In this document: positions 18,869 to 27,204 of the stretch, one piece after another
Layout of the letters: each line of letters opens with the position of its first letter
Position numbering within the stretch: the stretch's first letter is position 1
Source of the DNA: Kineococcus endophyticus
Lineage (GTDB): Bacteria; Actinomycetota; Actinomycetes; Actinomycetales; Kineococcaceae
NCBI RefSeq assembly: GCF_040796495.1
Contig: NZ_JBFNQN010000007.1
Location: 224,180 to 288,179, forward strand
Direction: 5' to 3'
DNA: 64,000 nucleotides
Made by a program: the position numbers and the translations under genes
Notes under the pieces: generated by a model
What the model was told of the DNA's origin: nothing
Seen by the model: the letters and a program-made list of their open reading frames with translations, nothing else
The model's database searches: none

Positions 18869-19765
18869 TCAGAGCCGCCCGATCGTCCGTTCCAGCTCGC
18901 GGGTCCGGTTCTCGCGGCGTTCCATCCGGGCGTGCTCGCGGTCCCGGCGCTCCACCAGCACGGCGACGAGGAACCGCTCGGGGTCGGTGCCGGGCGGCGG
19001 CGCGGGGGAGACGTGCGGCAGCAGGGCGTCGGCGAGCTGCACGCGCAGGGCTTCTCGGGACGCGGGGTTCAGCGTCCCGGTGCGGGCGAGGAACTGCCGG
19101 GCCGCCGTGGTCGTCGCCAGCGGCAGCCGCCCGATGTCGGCGGACCGGGCCCAGCCGGCGAGCTCCGGGGGCATGGGCGGCAGCGGCCGGTGGCGGGCCG
19201 CGGTCCGCTCGCGGACGACGTAGGTCCCCGCGAGGAGGTCCCCGAGGCGCTTGCCGCGCGCGTTGACGAGCGAGCAGATGATCGCGGGGCTGCCCGCCAG
19301 GGCCCACAGCTCGAAGAACCCCGTGACGGCGCGGACGAGGCAGTGCCGGAAGCGCACCGGCCCCCCGTCGTCCCGGACGGCCCGCACCCCGAGCACGAGC
19401 TTGCCGACGGACCGCCCGCGCGTCGCGGTCTCGACGGCCGTCGGGATGCCCACCAGGCACAGCACCGTGACGCTCAGCCCCAGCGCCGCCGTCGTGGCCT
19501 CGCTGCTGTCGCTCAGCAAGGAGGTCGACCCGACGACGGCCGCCAGGAGGACGATCCCGACGAGGACGGCGTCGAGGACGGCGGCCAGGATGCGGGAGGC
19601 GAACGAGGCCGCGCGCAGCCCGAGGACGACCGCTTCCCCCGTGACGATCTCCCCGACGGGCTCACCGACGATCCCAGCGACGGGCAACCCGACGGGTTCC
19701 CCGGCCGGCGGCGCGACGGCCGGGGCGGCCTGGTCGTCGACGGGCGGCGGGGCGGGGGTGCTCAC
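18869..19765 (-). CDS. RDD-family membrane protein
   Basis: After a Pro/Ala/Val-rich cytoplasmic start of about 50 residues, the RDD domain begins with LRAASFASRILAAVLDAVLVGIV, includes two to three membrane helices, and has the conserved ATRGRSVGKLVLGVRAV turn. The C-terminal 110 residues are charged and soluble. The function of RDD proteins is uncertain; some act in ion exchange. In many actinobacteria this gene lies back to back with spoIIM near mtrAB; here four genes have come between. GTG 19765 has TACCGT 6 nt upstream. Confidence 0.85.
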   Translation of the reverse strand: MSTPAPPPVDDQAAPAVAPPAGEPVGLPVAGIVGEPVGEIVTGEAVVLGLRAASFASRILAAVLDAVLVGIVLLAAVVGSTSLLSDSSEATTAALGLSVTVLCLVGIPTAVETATRGRSVGKLVLGVRAVRDDGGPVRFRHCLVRAVTGFFELWALAGSPAIICSLVNARGKRLGDLLAGTYVVRERTAARHRPLPPMPPELAGWARSADIGRLPLATTTAARQFLARTGTLNPASREALRVQLADALLPHVSPAPPPGTDPERFLVAVLVERRDREHARMERRENRTRELERTIGRL

Positions 19766-19771
19766 GCGTCC

Positions 19772-19777
19772 ACGGTA
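19772..19777 (-). promoter_or_regulatory. -10 element of the RDD gene
   Basis: On the minus strand TACCGT, 6 nt, GTG 19765; leaderless start predicted. Confidence 0.5.
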
Positions 19778-19815
19778 CCGACGCAGGCCCGCGGGGAGCG
19801 TGGTGCGGCCGGGGC

Positions 19816-19821
19816 TACGGT
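19816..19821 (+). promoter_or_regulatory. -10 element of the S9 peptidase gene
   Basis: TACGGT, 6 nt, GTG 19828; leaderless start predicted. It diverges from the RDD promoter 40 bp away. Confidence 0.5.
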
Positions 19822-19827
19822 GGGTCG

Positions 19828-21789
19828 GTGGACTCCCACGGAGCGTGGACCTCACCGGTGCAGGCCGCCGACGTCGCCGCGGCCGGCCTGCGGTTCTCCG
19901 GCGTCGCCGTCGAGGCGGACGGCACCGTCTGGTGGGCCGAGGGCCGCCCGGCCGAGGGCGGCCGCGTCGCCGTCCTGCGCCGTGCCCCGGACGTGGACGC
20001 GGACTCGATCGAGGAGTTCGCCCCCGACCTCGACGCCCGCACCCGCGTCCACGAGTACGGCGGGGGTTCCTGGTCGCCCGTGCCCGGGGGCGGACTCGTG
20101 CTGGCCTCCGCCACCGACCAGCGGTGGTTCCACGTCGCGGCTCCCGGCGCCGCACCCCGCGCCCTCGTGCCGGCCGACGGCGTCCGCTACGCCGATGCCG
20201 TGCCCTGGGGCGACGGCGTCCTCCTCGTCGCCGAGGAGCAGGACGCGACCGGCCGCGGCGGTGCGCTGCGGCGCAGCCTCGTCCACGTCCCCCTGGACGG
20301 GTCCGCGGTCACCGCCGGTCCCTCCGAGCTCTTCACCGGGCCGGGCTTCCTCGCCGCCCCGCGCGTCTCGCCGGACGGCCGCCGGCTCGTGTGGACCAGC
20401 TGGGACCACCCGGACATGCCGTGGCAGCGGACGCAGTTGTGGACGGCGGAGCTGTCGTCCGGCCCCGACGGCCCGCGGCTGCGGGACGCCCGCGTCCTGA
20501 CCGGCGAGGGAGGTCGAGAGTCCCTCGTCCACCCGGGCTTCGCCCCCGACGGCACCGTGCTCGTGGTGAGCGACCGCAGTGGGTTCTGGAACCTGTGCGA
20601 GGTCGGGGAGGGCGGGGACCTGCGGGCCCTGCTGCCCGAGGACGCCGAGCAGGGTTTCCCGCCGTGGACGTTCGGGACCACGTCGTGGGCCGCCCTGGGC
20701 GACGGACCGGACGACGACCGGGTCGCCCTGCTACACGCCGCGACCGGGGAAGGTGTCGGGTACCGGCTCGACGTCCTGCACCGTCGCAGCGGCCGCCTCG
20801 ACGTGCTGGACCTGCCGTTCACGGCGTACCTGCCCGCGGTGTCCGCCGCCGGGGGCTGGATCGGGGCGGTCGCCGCGTCCCCGGAACTGTCGGCGCGGGT
20901 CGTCCGCACCGGGGTGGACGACGGGGCGGTCCTCACCGTCCGGACGGCCGGGCCGTCGCCGGACCCGGCCTACCTGCCGGTGCCGCAGTTCCTCACCGTC
21001 CCCAGCGAGGGCGGCCGGTCGGTGCACGCGTACCGGTACCCGCCCACGCACCCCGACCACGCCGAGGCGGGTCCCGCCCCGCACGTGCTGTTCGTGCACG
21101 GCGGGCCCACGGCCCAGTCGCTCGCGGCGTACTCGCCGGAGGTCGCGTTCTTCACCTCCCGCGGCATCGGCGTGGTCGACGTCCAGTACGGCGGGTCGAC
21201 GGGGTACGGCCGCGCCTACCGCGAGGCGCTGGACGGGAACTGGGGCATCGTCGACGTCGGGGACTGCGCGGCGGTCGCCCGGTACCTCGTCGCCGAGGGC
21301 CTGGCCGCGCCGGGGAAGGTCGGGATCCGCGGCGGCAGCGCCGGGGGTTTCACCGTCCTGGCCGCCCTCACCGGCACGGACGCGTTCTCCGCGGGGACGT
21401 CGTACTACGGCGTCGCCGACCTGCGGGCGCTGGCCGAGGACACCCACGACTTCGAGTCCCGCTACCTGGACTCCCTCGTCGGGCCGCTGCCGGAGGCCGC
21501 CGACGTTTACGCGCAGCGCGCACCGCTGCACCACGTCGACGGGCTGATGTGCCCCGTCCTGCTGCTGCAGGGGGCCGACGACCCGGTCGTCCCCCGGCAG
21601 CAGGCCGAGGTCTTCGCCGACGCGCTGCACCGCAAGGGGTTGCCGCACGCGCTCGTCGTGTTCCCCGGCGAGCAGCACGGGTTCCGGCGGGCCGAGAACG
21701 TCATCGCCAGCCTGGAGGCCGAACTGTCGTTCTACGGGCAGGTCTGGGGTTTCGACCCGCCGGGGATCCCGCGGCTCAGCCTGCGCTGA
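19828..21789 (+). CDS. S9-family prolyl oligopeptidase/aminopeptidase
   Basis: The first 410 residues are Trp/Gly/Asp-rich and repeat a beta-propeller pattern; the last 240 form an alpha/beta hydrolase. The nucleophile loop is GGSAGGF, the acid is in GADDPVVPRQQ and the His in GEQHGFRRAEN, preceded by the oxyanion region VLFVHGGPT. Length 653 fits cytoplasmic dipeptidyl- or acylaminoacyl-peptidases. No signal peptide is present. Its last 14 bases overlap the oppositely oriented GAPDH gene. Confidence 0.92.
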   Translation: MDSHGAWTSPVQAADVAAAGLRFSGVAVEADGTVWWAEGRPAEGGRVAVLRRAPDVDADSIEEFAPDLDARTRVHEYGGGSWSPVPGGGLVLASATDQRWFHVAAPGAAPRALVPADGVRYADAVPWGDGVLLVAEEQDATGRGGALRRSLVHVPLDGSAVTAGPSELFTGPGFLAAPRVSPDGRRLVWTSWDHPDMPWQRTQLWTAELSSGPDGPRLRDARVLTGEGGRESLVHPGFAPDGTVLVVSDRSGFWNLCEVGEGGDLRALLPEDAEQGFPPWTFGTTSWAALGDGPDDDRVALLHAATGEGVGYRLDVLHRRSGRLDVLDLPFTAYLPAVSAAGGWIGAVAASPELSARVVRTGVDDGAVLTVRTAGPSPDPAYLPVPQFLTVPSEGGRSVHAYRYPPTHPDHAEAGPAPHVLFVHGGPTAQSLAAYSPEVAFFTSRGIGVVDVQYGGSTGYGRAYREALDGNWGIVDVGDCAAVARYLVAEGLAAPGKVGIRGGSAGGFTVLAALTGTDAFSAGTSYYGVADLRALAEDTHDFESRYLDSLVGPLPEAADVYAQRAPLHHVDGLMCPVLLLQGADDPVVPRQQAEVFADALHRKGLPHALVVFPGEQHGFRRAENVIASLEAELSFYGQVWGFDPPGIPRLSLR

Positions 21790-22786
21790 GCAGCCGCAGG
21801 GTGTCGACGACGCGGTTCGAGAACCCCCACTCGTTGTCGTACCAGGCGACGACCTTGACGTGGCGGCCGTCGACGCGGGTCAGGGCCGAGTCGAACACCG
21901 AGGAGTGCGGGTTGCCCGTGATGTCGCTGGAGACCAGGGGTTCGGCGGAGAACTCCAGGACGCCGCGCAGCGGACCGTCGGCCGCCGCGCGGTAGGCGGC
22001 CAGGACGTCCTCGCGGGTGACGTCGCGGGCGACGACGGTGTTCAGCTCGACGATCGAGCCGACCGGCACCGGGACGCGGATCGAGTCGCCCGACAGCTTC
22101 CCGTCCAGCTGCGGCAGCACGAGCCCGATGGCCTTGGCGGCGCCCGTGCTCGTCGGGACGATGTTCACGCCGGCGGCGCGCGCCCGGCGCAGGTCGCGGT
22201 GCGGGCCGTCCTGGAGGTTCTGCTCCTGGGTGTACGCGTGGACCGTCGTCATGAACCCGTGCTCGATGCCGGCGAGGTCGTCGAGGACCTTCGAGAGCGG
22301 GGCGAGGGCGTTCGTCGTGCACGAGGCGTTCGAGACGACGACGTGCCGCTCCGGGTCGTACGCGTCGGTGTTCACGCCGAAGGCCAGCGTGACGTCCGCG
22401 CCGTCGGCCGGGGCCGAGACGAGGACCTTGCGCGCCCCCGCCGCGACGTGGGCCTTGGCCGCGTCGGCCGACGTGAACCGCCCGGTGGACTCCAGGACGA
22501 GGTCGACGTCCAGCTCGGCCCACGGCAGGTTCGCCGGGTCGCGTTCGGCGAGCACGCGGATGCGGTGCCCGTCGACGACGAGGTGGTCCCCGTCGACCTC
22601 GACGGTGCCAGCGAAGCGGCCGAGCGTGGAGTCCCAGCGCAGCAGGTGGGCGAGGGCCTCGGGAGCGGTGAGGTCGTTGACCGCGACGACCTCCAGGCCG
22701 GTCGGGGTCACGGCGTCGCGGGCCAGGAGCGCGCGGAGCGAGGAGCGGCCGATGCGGCCGAAGCCGTTGATGGCGATGCGGGTCAT
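21776..22786 (-). CDS. gap: Glyceraldehyde-3-phosphate dehydrogenase (type I)
   Basis: The enzyme oxidises glyceraldehyde-3-phosphate with NAD(P). ATG 22786 opens with the nucleotide fold TRIAINGFGRIGRSSLRAL; the catalytic Cys is in SNASCTTNALAPL and the active His in TVHAYTQ; NEWGFSNRV is near the end. Length 336 is normal. It is not beside pgk or tpi, so it is probably a second copy with a separate role. GATCGT, 6 nt before the ATG, is a weak -10 candidate; GGAG also lies just upstream. Confidence 0.93.
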   Translation of the reverse strand: MTRIAINGFGRIGRSSLRALLARDAVTPTGLEVVAVNDLTAPEALAHLLRWDSTLGRFAGTVEVDGDHLVVDGHRIRVLAERDPANLPWAELDVDLVLESTGRFTSADAAKAHVAAGARKVLVSAPADGADVTLAFGVNTDAYDPERHVVVSNASCTTNALAPLSKVLDDLAGIEHGFMTTVHAYTQEQNLQDGPHRDLRRARAAGVNIVPTSTGAAKAIGLVLPQLDGKLSGDSIRVPVPVGSIVELNTVVARDVTREDVLAAYRAAADGPLRGVLEFSAEPLVSSDITGNPHSSVFDSALTRVDGRHVKVVAWYDNEWGFSNRVVDTLRLLSAG

Positions 22787-22886
22787 GGCTCCACGATCGG
22801 CGGCGCGGAGGCGCCCGACCAGTGGCGAGACAGCCGTCGTCCGCAAGCTTCTCGCCACCTGAGCCCCCCGGAGGGCCTCCGGAGGG

Positions 22887-23849
22887 TCAGGGGGCGAAGG
22901 TGTGGCGGTAGTCGCTGGGCGAGGTCCCGAGGATCCGGGAGAAGTGCAGGCGCAGGTTCGCGCCCGTCCCGAGGCCGACGCGGGAGGCGACCTGCTCGAC
23001 GCCGAGGTCGGTGCGCTCCAGCAGCTCGCGGGCCGCGTCGACGCGGGCCCGCAGCACCCACTGCATCGGCGTGTAGCCGGTGTTCTCCACGAAGCGGCGC
23101 GAGAACGTCCGCGTCGACACCCGCGCGTGCCGGGCGAGGTCGGCCAGGGTCAGCGGTTCCCCGAGGCGCGCCAGCGCCCACTCGCGGGTGCCCGCGAACA
23201 CCTCCCCGACACCCTCGGGCACGCTGCGGGGCACGTACTGCGCCTGCCCGCCGCTGCGGTAGGGCGCGGCGACGAGGCGGCGGGCGACGTGGTTGGCGTG
23301 AGCGACGCCCTGGTCGCGGCGCAGCAGGTGCAGGCACAGGTCGAGGCCCGAGGCGGCCCCCGCGGACGTCAGCACGTCCCCGGCGTCGACGAAGAGGACG
23401 TTCTCGTCGACCTGGACCGAGGGGAAGCGCTGGGCGAGGGCCCGGGTGTAGTGCCAGTGCGTCGTGGCGCGGCGGCCGTCGAGCACCCCCGCCGCGGCGA
23501 GGGCGAAGGCGCCCGTCGAGATGGCGGCGAGCCGGGTGCCGCGGTCGTGCGCCGCGCGCAGCGCCTGGACGACGGCGGCGGGCGGTTCCGTCGTGGCGGG
23601 TTCGCGGTAGCCGGGGACGAACACCGTCTGCGCCCACGCCAGCGTCTCGAGCCCGGACTCCACCGAGTACGCCAGTCCCTCGCCGCCGCGGACGAGCCCG
23701 GGCGCGGCGCCGCACACGCGCAGCTCGTACGGCATCGAGGGCCGCCGGGAGAAGACCTGGGCCGGGATGCCCACGTCGAGCGGTTTGGCGCCGTCGAGGA
23801 CGAGGACCGCGACCCGGTGCAGCGGTGCGGGCGACGCCTCCGGACCCAT
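22887..23849 (-). CDS. GlxA-type transcriptional regulator (DJ-1/PfpI plus AraC HTH)
   Basis: The N-terminal 190 residues form an amidotransferase-like DJ-1/PfpI domain (VAVLVLDGAKPLDVGIPAQVF, QTVFVPGYREP, AISTGAFALAAAGVLDGRRATTHW), and the C-terminal 95 residues carry two AraC helix-turn-helix units (TLADLARHARVSTRTFSRRF and LGVEQVASRVGLGTGANLRLHF). Such proteins respond to unknown small molecules. The gene could control the neighbouring gap, 100 bp downstream on the same strand, or the divergent spoIIM. The start is set by TAACGT 6 nt before ATG. Confidence 0.9.
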   Translation of the reverse strand: MGPEASPAPLHRVAVLVLDGAKPLDVGIPAQVFSRRPSMPYELRVCGAAPGLVRGGEGLAYSVESGLETLAWAQTVFVPGYREPATTEPPAAVVQALRAAHDRGTRLAAISTGAFALAAAGVLDGRRATTHWHYTRALAQRFPSVQVDENVLFVDAGDVLTSAGAASGLDLCLHLLRRDQGVAHANHVARRLVAAPYRSGGQAQYVPRSVPEGVGEVFAGTREWALARLGEPLTLADLARHARVSTRTFSRRFVENTGYTPMQWVLRARVDAARELLERTDLGVEQVASRVGLGTGANLRLHFSRILGTSPSDYRHTFAP

Positions 23850-23855
23850 GCCCGG

Positions 23856-23865
23856 ACGTTAGCCT
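23856..23865. promoter_or_regulatory. Overlapping divergent -10 elements of the glxA-like and spoIIM genes
   Basis: On the minus strand TAACGT (23861-23856) lies 6 nt before ATG 23849; on the plus strand TAGCCT (23860-23865) lies 6 nt before GTG 23872. The two hexamers share two bases, and the start codons are 22 bp apart, so polymerase cannot occupy both at once. Confidence 0.55.
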
Positions 23866-23871
23866 GCCGGG

Positions 23872-24870
23872 GTGGACGTCGACGCCTTCCGAGCGGTGCA
23901 CGAGCACGAGTGGTCGCGGTTGCGCCGCCTCGTCGCGCGCCGGCGCCTCGACGGGGCCGAGGCCGACGAGCTCGTCGTGCTCTACCAGCGCACCGCGACC
24001 CACCTGTCGGCCCTCCGGTCGGCGCAGTCCGAACCCGTGCTGCTCGACGAGCTGTCCACGCTGCTCGTCCGCGCGCGGGCCCGCCTCACCGGGTCCCGGT
24101 ACACGGCCTGGCGCCAGCTGGTGCACTACGCGACGCGCGGGCTGCCCGCGGCGTTGTGGCGGCTGCGGTGGTGGACGACCGGCGCCTTCGTCTTCACCAC
24201 GGTCATCGCCGTCGCCGCGGGGGTGTGGATCGCCGGGAACCCGGCGGCGCAGGCGAGCCTGTTCGGGTCCGACGAGAACATCCGTCAGCTCGTGTACTCC
24301 GACTTCGAGAACTACTACAGCGAGTACAGCAGCGCCGCGTTCTCCGGCCGGGTCTGGACGAACAACGCCTGGGTCGCCGCGACGTGCATCGCCCTGGGCA
24401 TCACCGGTCTGCCCGTCCTCGCCGCGCTGGCCAGCAACGCCGTCAACGTGGGCCTGCAGGGCGGTCTGCTCATCGAGAACGGGCGCGGGGAGGTGTTCTT
24501 CGGCCTCATCCTCCCGCACGGGATCCTCGAACTGACGGCGGTCTTCGTCGCCGCCGGAGCCGGTCTGAAGCTGTTCTGGGCGTGGGTCGCACCAGGACCC
24601 CGGAGCCGGTCGAGTTCGCTGGCGACCGAGGGCCGCGCGATGTTCGGCGTGGCCCTCGGTCTCGTCGTCGTGCTGTTCGTCTCCGGGATCATCGAGGGTT
24701 TCGTGACGCCCTCGGGGTTGCCGACGTGGGCGCGCATCGGCATCGGTGTCCTGGCCGAACTCGTGTTCTGGACGTACTGCCTCGTCCTGGGCCGGCCCGC
24801 CGCCCGCGCGGGGGAGACGGGCGACCTCGAGGAGCGCTACGCGGGCGACTCCCTGCCCACGGCCGGCTGA
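23872..24870 (+). CDS. Stage II sporulation protein M (SpoIIM)-like membrane protein
   Basis: A 95-residue charged N-terminus with DADELVVLYQRTATHLSALRS (the family's opening) precedes about five membrane helices. SpoIIM of Bacillus takes part in engulfment by recruiting peptidoglycan hydrolases, but this homologue is common in non-sporulating actinobacteria, where a link to MoxR/DUF58 genes and the cell envelope is inferred. Length 332 is usual. The 3' end overlaps the oppositely oriented AAA ATPase gene by 34 bp. Confidence 0.88.
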   Translation: MDVDAFRAVHEHEWSRLRRLVARRRLDGAEADELVVLYQRTATHLSALRSAQSEPVLLDELSTLLVRARARLTGSRYTAWRQLVHYATRGLPAALWRLRWWTTGAFVFTTVIAVAAGVWIAGNPAAQASLFGSDENIRQLVYSDFENYYSEYSSAAFSGRVWTNNAWVAATCIALGITGLPVLAALASNAVNVGLQGGLLIENGRGEVFFGLILPHGILELTAVFVAAGAGLKLFWAWVAPGPRSRSSSLATEGRAMFGVALGLVVVLFVSGIIEGFVTPSGLPTWARIGIGVLAELVFWTYCLVLGRPAARAGETGDLEERYAGDSLPTAG

Positions 24871-26240
24871 CCCGCACTGCCCAGGAGACTGCGGGTGAGT
24901 TCCTCGGCGTCGGACAGCAGTTCGTCGAGCGCGGAACGGACGTCGTCGTCGGTGACGTCGTGCCCGGCCTCGGCCCCGACGAGCACGGCCCGGCGCAGGA
25001 GTTCGCGGGCGAAGCTCGCCGTCACGCCCTCGGTGCGGTCCGCGGCCTCCTCCAGCACCGCCTCCGACAGCGGCAGGTCCCGCGCGTAGAGGCGGAACAG
25101 CGCGCTGCGGGCCGCCCGGTCCGGCAGCGGCACCTGCACCGCGAGGTCGACGCGGCCGGGCCGTTGCGCCAGGGCGCGTTCGAGCAGGTCGACGCGGTTC
25201 GTGGTCAGCAGGAACGCGACGTCGGCGTCCCCGTCGAGCCCTTCCATGGCGTCGAGCAGCTGGAACAGCAGCGGCCGCTGACCGGGGTCGAACCCGCGGT
25301 CCTCGGCGACGAGGTCGCAGTCCTCCAGCACGACGACGGCGGGTTGCATGGCGCGGGCCAGGTGCGCCGCCGTCGTGACGTGCGCGAGGGACTCCCCGGC
25401 GAGCAGGACGACGGTGGTGCCCTCCGCGCGGGCGACGAGGTGGCGGACCGTGAGCGTCTTGCCGGTCCCGGGCGGCCCGTAGAGCAGCACCCCGCGCTTG
25501 AGGTGCTGACCGGCGCCCGACAGTCGCGCCGCGTGCGCACCGACCCCGACGACGTGCCGGGCGATGCGGTCCAGGGACCCCGGCGGCAGCACGACGTCCT
25601 CGGCCGCGACCTGCGGCCGGTGCAGGAACGTGATCCCCGCGTTCTGGGGTTCGAACGGCGACCCCGAGAACGACAGGACCTGCCCCCGCAGCACGCTGTG
25701 CTCCACCATGAGCCGGCGGACCTCGGTGATGAACTCGGCGACGACGGCCTCGTCGGGGCAGACGACCTCGAAGCAGCTGGGTTGCCCGAACTGCCGCTGC
25801 GCCGCGCGCTGCAGCAGCGCGACGGGCGTCCCGGAGTACCGCAGCATCCGCACCCCGAAGCCCACGGCGCGCCGGCTCGCGTCCGGTCCTGTCGGCAGGT
25901 TCACGCGGTCGACGGCACCCAGGCCGAACCGAGCCCACCGGCTCCCGAGCATGTCCGAGAAGGAGTGGTGCGCGCGCTGGTCGCCACCGCCCACGCCGAC
26001 GACGCGCTCCCCGCCGCCGCGTTCGGCCAGCAGTGCGAGCGCGATGTCGAGGTCGACGAACTGGTGCTCGGGGACCTCTTCGCGCACGACCGGCAGGTCC
26101 TGGACGGCGACGCCGAGGTGGTCCCCGACGACGTCCCCGATCTGCGGCCCACCCTGCCCCGGTTCGGTCAGCGGGGAGTGGACCGCCTCTTCGAGGTAGC
26201 GGCGGACCAGCCGGGCCAGGTCGATCGTCTCGTCGTCCAC
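24837..26240 (-). CDS. AAA-family ATPase
   Basis: About 235 N-terminal residues of unrecognised fold precede one AAA module: Walker A GPPGTGKT near residue 265, Walker B VVVLEDCD near 305, sensor LLTTNRVD, arginine-containing ALAQRPGRVD and a C-terminal lid. One AAA module of this kind resembles Cdc48/BCS1-like remodelling ATPases. The N-terminal part probably chooses the substrate. CATGAT, 6 nt before GTG 26240, gives a possible own promoter inside the end of the serine hydrolase gene. The partner is unknown. Confidence 0.85.
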   Translation of the reverse strand: MDDETIDLARLVRRYLEEAVHSPLTEPGQGGPQIGDVVGDHLGVAVQDLPVVREEVPEHQFVDLDIALALLAERGGGERVVGVGGGDQRAHHSFSDMLGSRWARFGLGAVDRVNLPTGPDASRRAVGFGVRMLRYSGTPVALLQRAAQRQFGQPSCFEVVCPDEAVVAEFITEVRRLMVEHSVLRGQVLSFSGSPFEPQNAGITFLHRPQVAAEDVVLPPGSLDRIARHVVGVGAHAARLSGAGQHLKRGVLLYGPPGTGKTLTVRHLVARAEGTTVVLLAGESLAHVTTAAHLARAMQPAVVVLEDCDLVAEDRGFDPGQRPLLFQLLDAMEGLDGDADVAFLLTTNRVDLLERALAQRPGRVDLAVQVPLPDRAARSALFRLYARDLPLSEAVLEEAADRTEGVTASFARELLRRAVLVGAEAGHDVTDDDVRSALDELLSDAEELTRSLLGSAGQPAVGRESPA

Positions 26241-26246
26241 GCCCCG

Positions 26247-26252
26247 ATCATG
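26247..26252 (-). promoter_or_regulatory. -10 element of the AAA ATPase gene
   Basis: On the minus strand CATGAT, 6 nt, GTG 26240; it overlaps the stop region of the upstream serine hydrolase gene. Confidence 0.35.
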
Positions 26253-27192
26253 ACGGCGGCATCAGCCGCTGCGCCAGGGACTTCCGGAACGGCGCGAGGT
26301 CGACCAGCGCGCGGTCAGGGTGGACGCGGTTCGTCAGGAGGACCAGGCACGTCCCCGCGTCCGGGTCCAGGAGGAGCGACGTCCCCGTGAACCCCGTGTG
26401 CCCGCGCTGGTGGGGGCCGGTCATCCACGTCGCGTCGCCCGTGCGCAGCCCCTCGCCGACCTCGAGCGTCCCGGCCAGCAGCGCGCGGCCGACGGCCAGC
26501 ACGTCGTCGGCGGTGCCGAACAACCCCGCGTTCCCCGCCGGCCGGGCCAGCGACTGCGCGAACTCGTCGTGCACCACCCCGCGCGGGGTCCCGCTCTCCG
26601 TCGCGAGCACGGGCCCCGTGGCGGGTCGGTCCACCAGGCCCCAGTCCAGGCCCGGGATCCCCAGCGGCCCGCTGACGAACTCCTCCACGAGGGAGTCCAG
26701 CCCCTGCCCGGTGGCCTCCTCCAGCAGGTGCCCGAGGGTGACGAAACCGACGCAGGAGTACCGGAAGACCGCCCCCGGCGGGGTGACCAGCGGTGAGTCC
26801 AGCGCGCGCTGCAACCGCTGGGCCGGACGCAGGTCGCCGCGCCGCCAGACGTCCGACTCCGCGGGCAGTCCCGAGGTGTGCGCGACGAGCTGGCGCGGGG
26901 TGAAACCCCGCTCGGTGGGCCGGTCGAGGTCGACCGCCCCGACGTCGGCGAGCGCGTGGGCGACCGCGGCGACGGGCACCTTCGTCAGCGACGCGAGGTC
27001 CGCCCGGGTGGCGGAGTCCACCGGCGTCGCGTCGTCGAGCCCCAGGGTTCCCGCGGCCGCCCGGTGCACCCGCCCGGTGGCGTCCGAGAACGCCGCGGTC
27101 GCGCCCGTGAACAGGCTGCGCCGCAGTCCGTCCGCGAGCGCGTCGCGCAGGACGTCGTCCGGGGACGGCGCGGGCGTCGCGGTTGCGGTCAC
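26248..27192 (-). CDS. Serine hydrolase of the class C beta-lactamase family
   Basis: The SxxK motif is SLTK near residue 69, the Y-x-N position reads YSC near 162, and HTSGLP and GHTGFTGTSL fit the family. There is no signal peptide, so a cytoplasmic esterase or peptidase is likelier than a true beta-lactamase. Length 314 is short but normal for this branch. The start GTG 27192 lies 6 nt after TAGCGT. The gene stops 7 bp before the AAA ATPase start. Confidence 0.87.
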   Translation of the reverse strand: MTATATPAPSPDDVLRDALADGLRRSLFTGATAAFSDATGRVHRAAAGTLGLDDATPVDSATRADLASLTKVPVAAVAHALADVGAVDLDRPTERGFTPRQLVAHTSGLPAESDVWRRGDLRPAQRLQRALDSPLVTPPGAVFRYSCVGFVTLGHLLEEATGQGLDSLVEEFVSGPLGIPGLDWGLVDRPATGPVLATESGTPRGVVHDEFAQSLARPAGNAGLFGTADDVLAVGRALLAGTLEVGEGLRTGDATWMTGPHQRGHTGFTGTSLLLDPDAGTCLVLLTNRVHPDRALVDLAPFRKSLAQRLMPPS

Positions 27193-27198
27193 GTCCGC

Positions 27199-27204
27199 AC
27201 GCTA
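27199..27204 (-). promoter_or_regulatory. -10 element of the serine hydrolase gene
   Basis: On the minus strand TAGCGT, 6 nt, GTG 27192; leaderless start predicted. It overlaps the last codons of the HNH gene. Confidence 0.5.
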
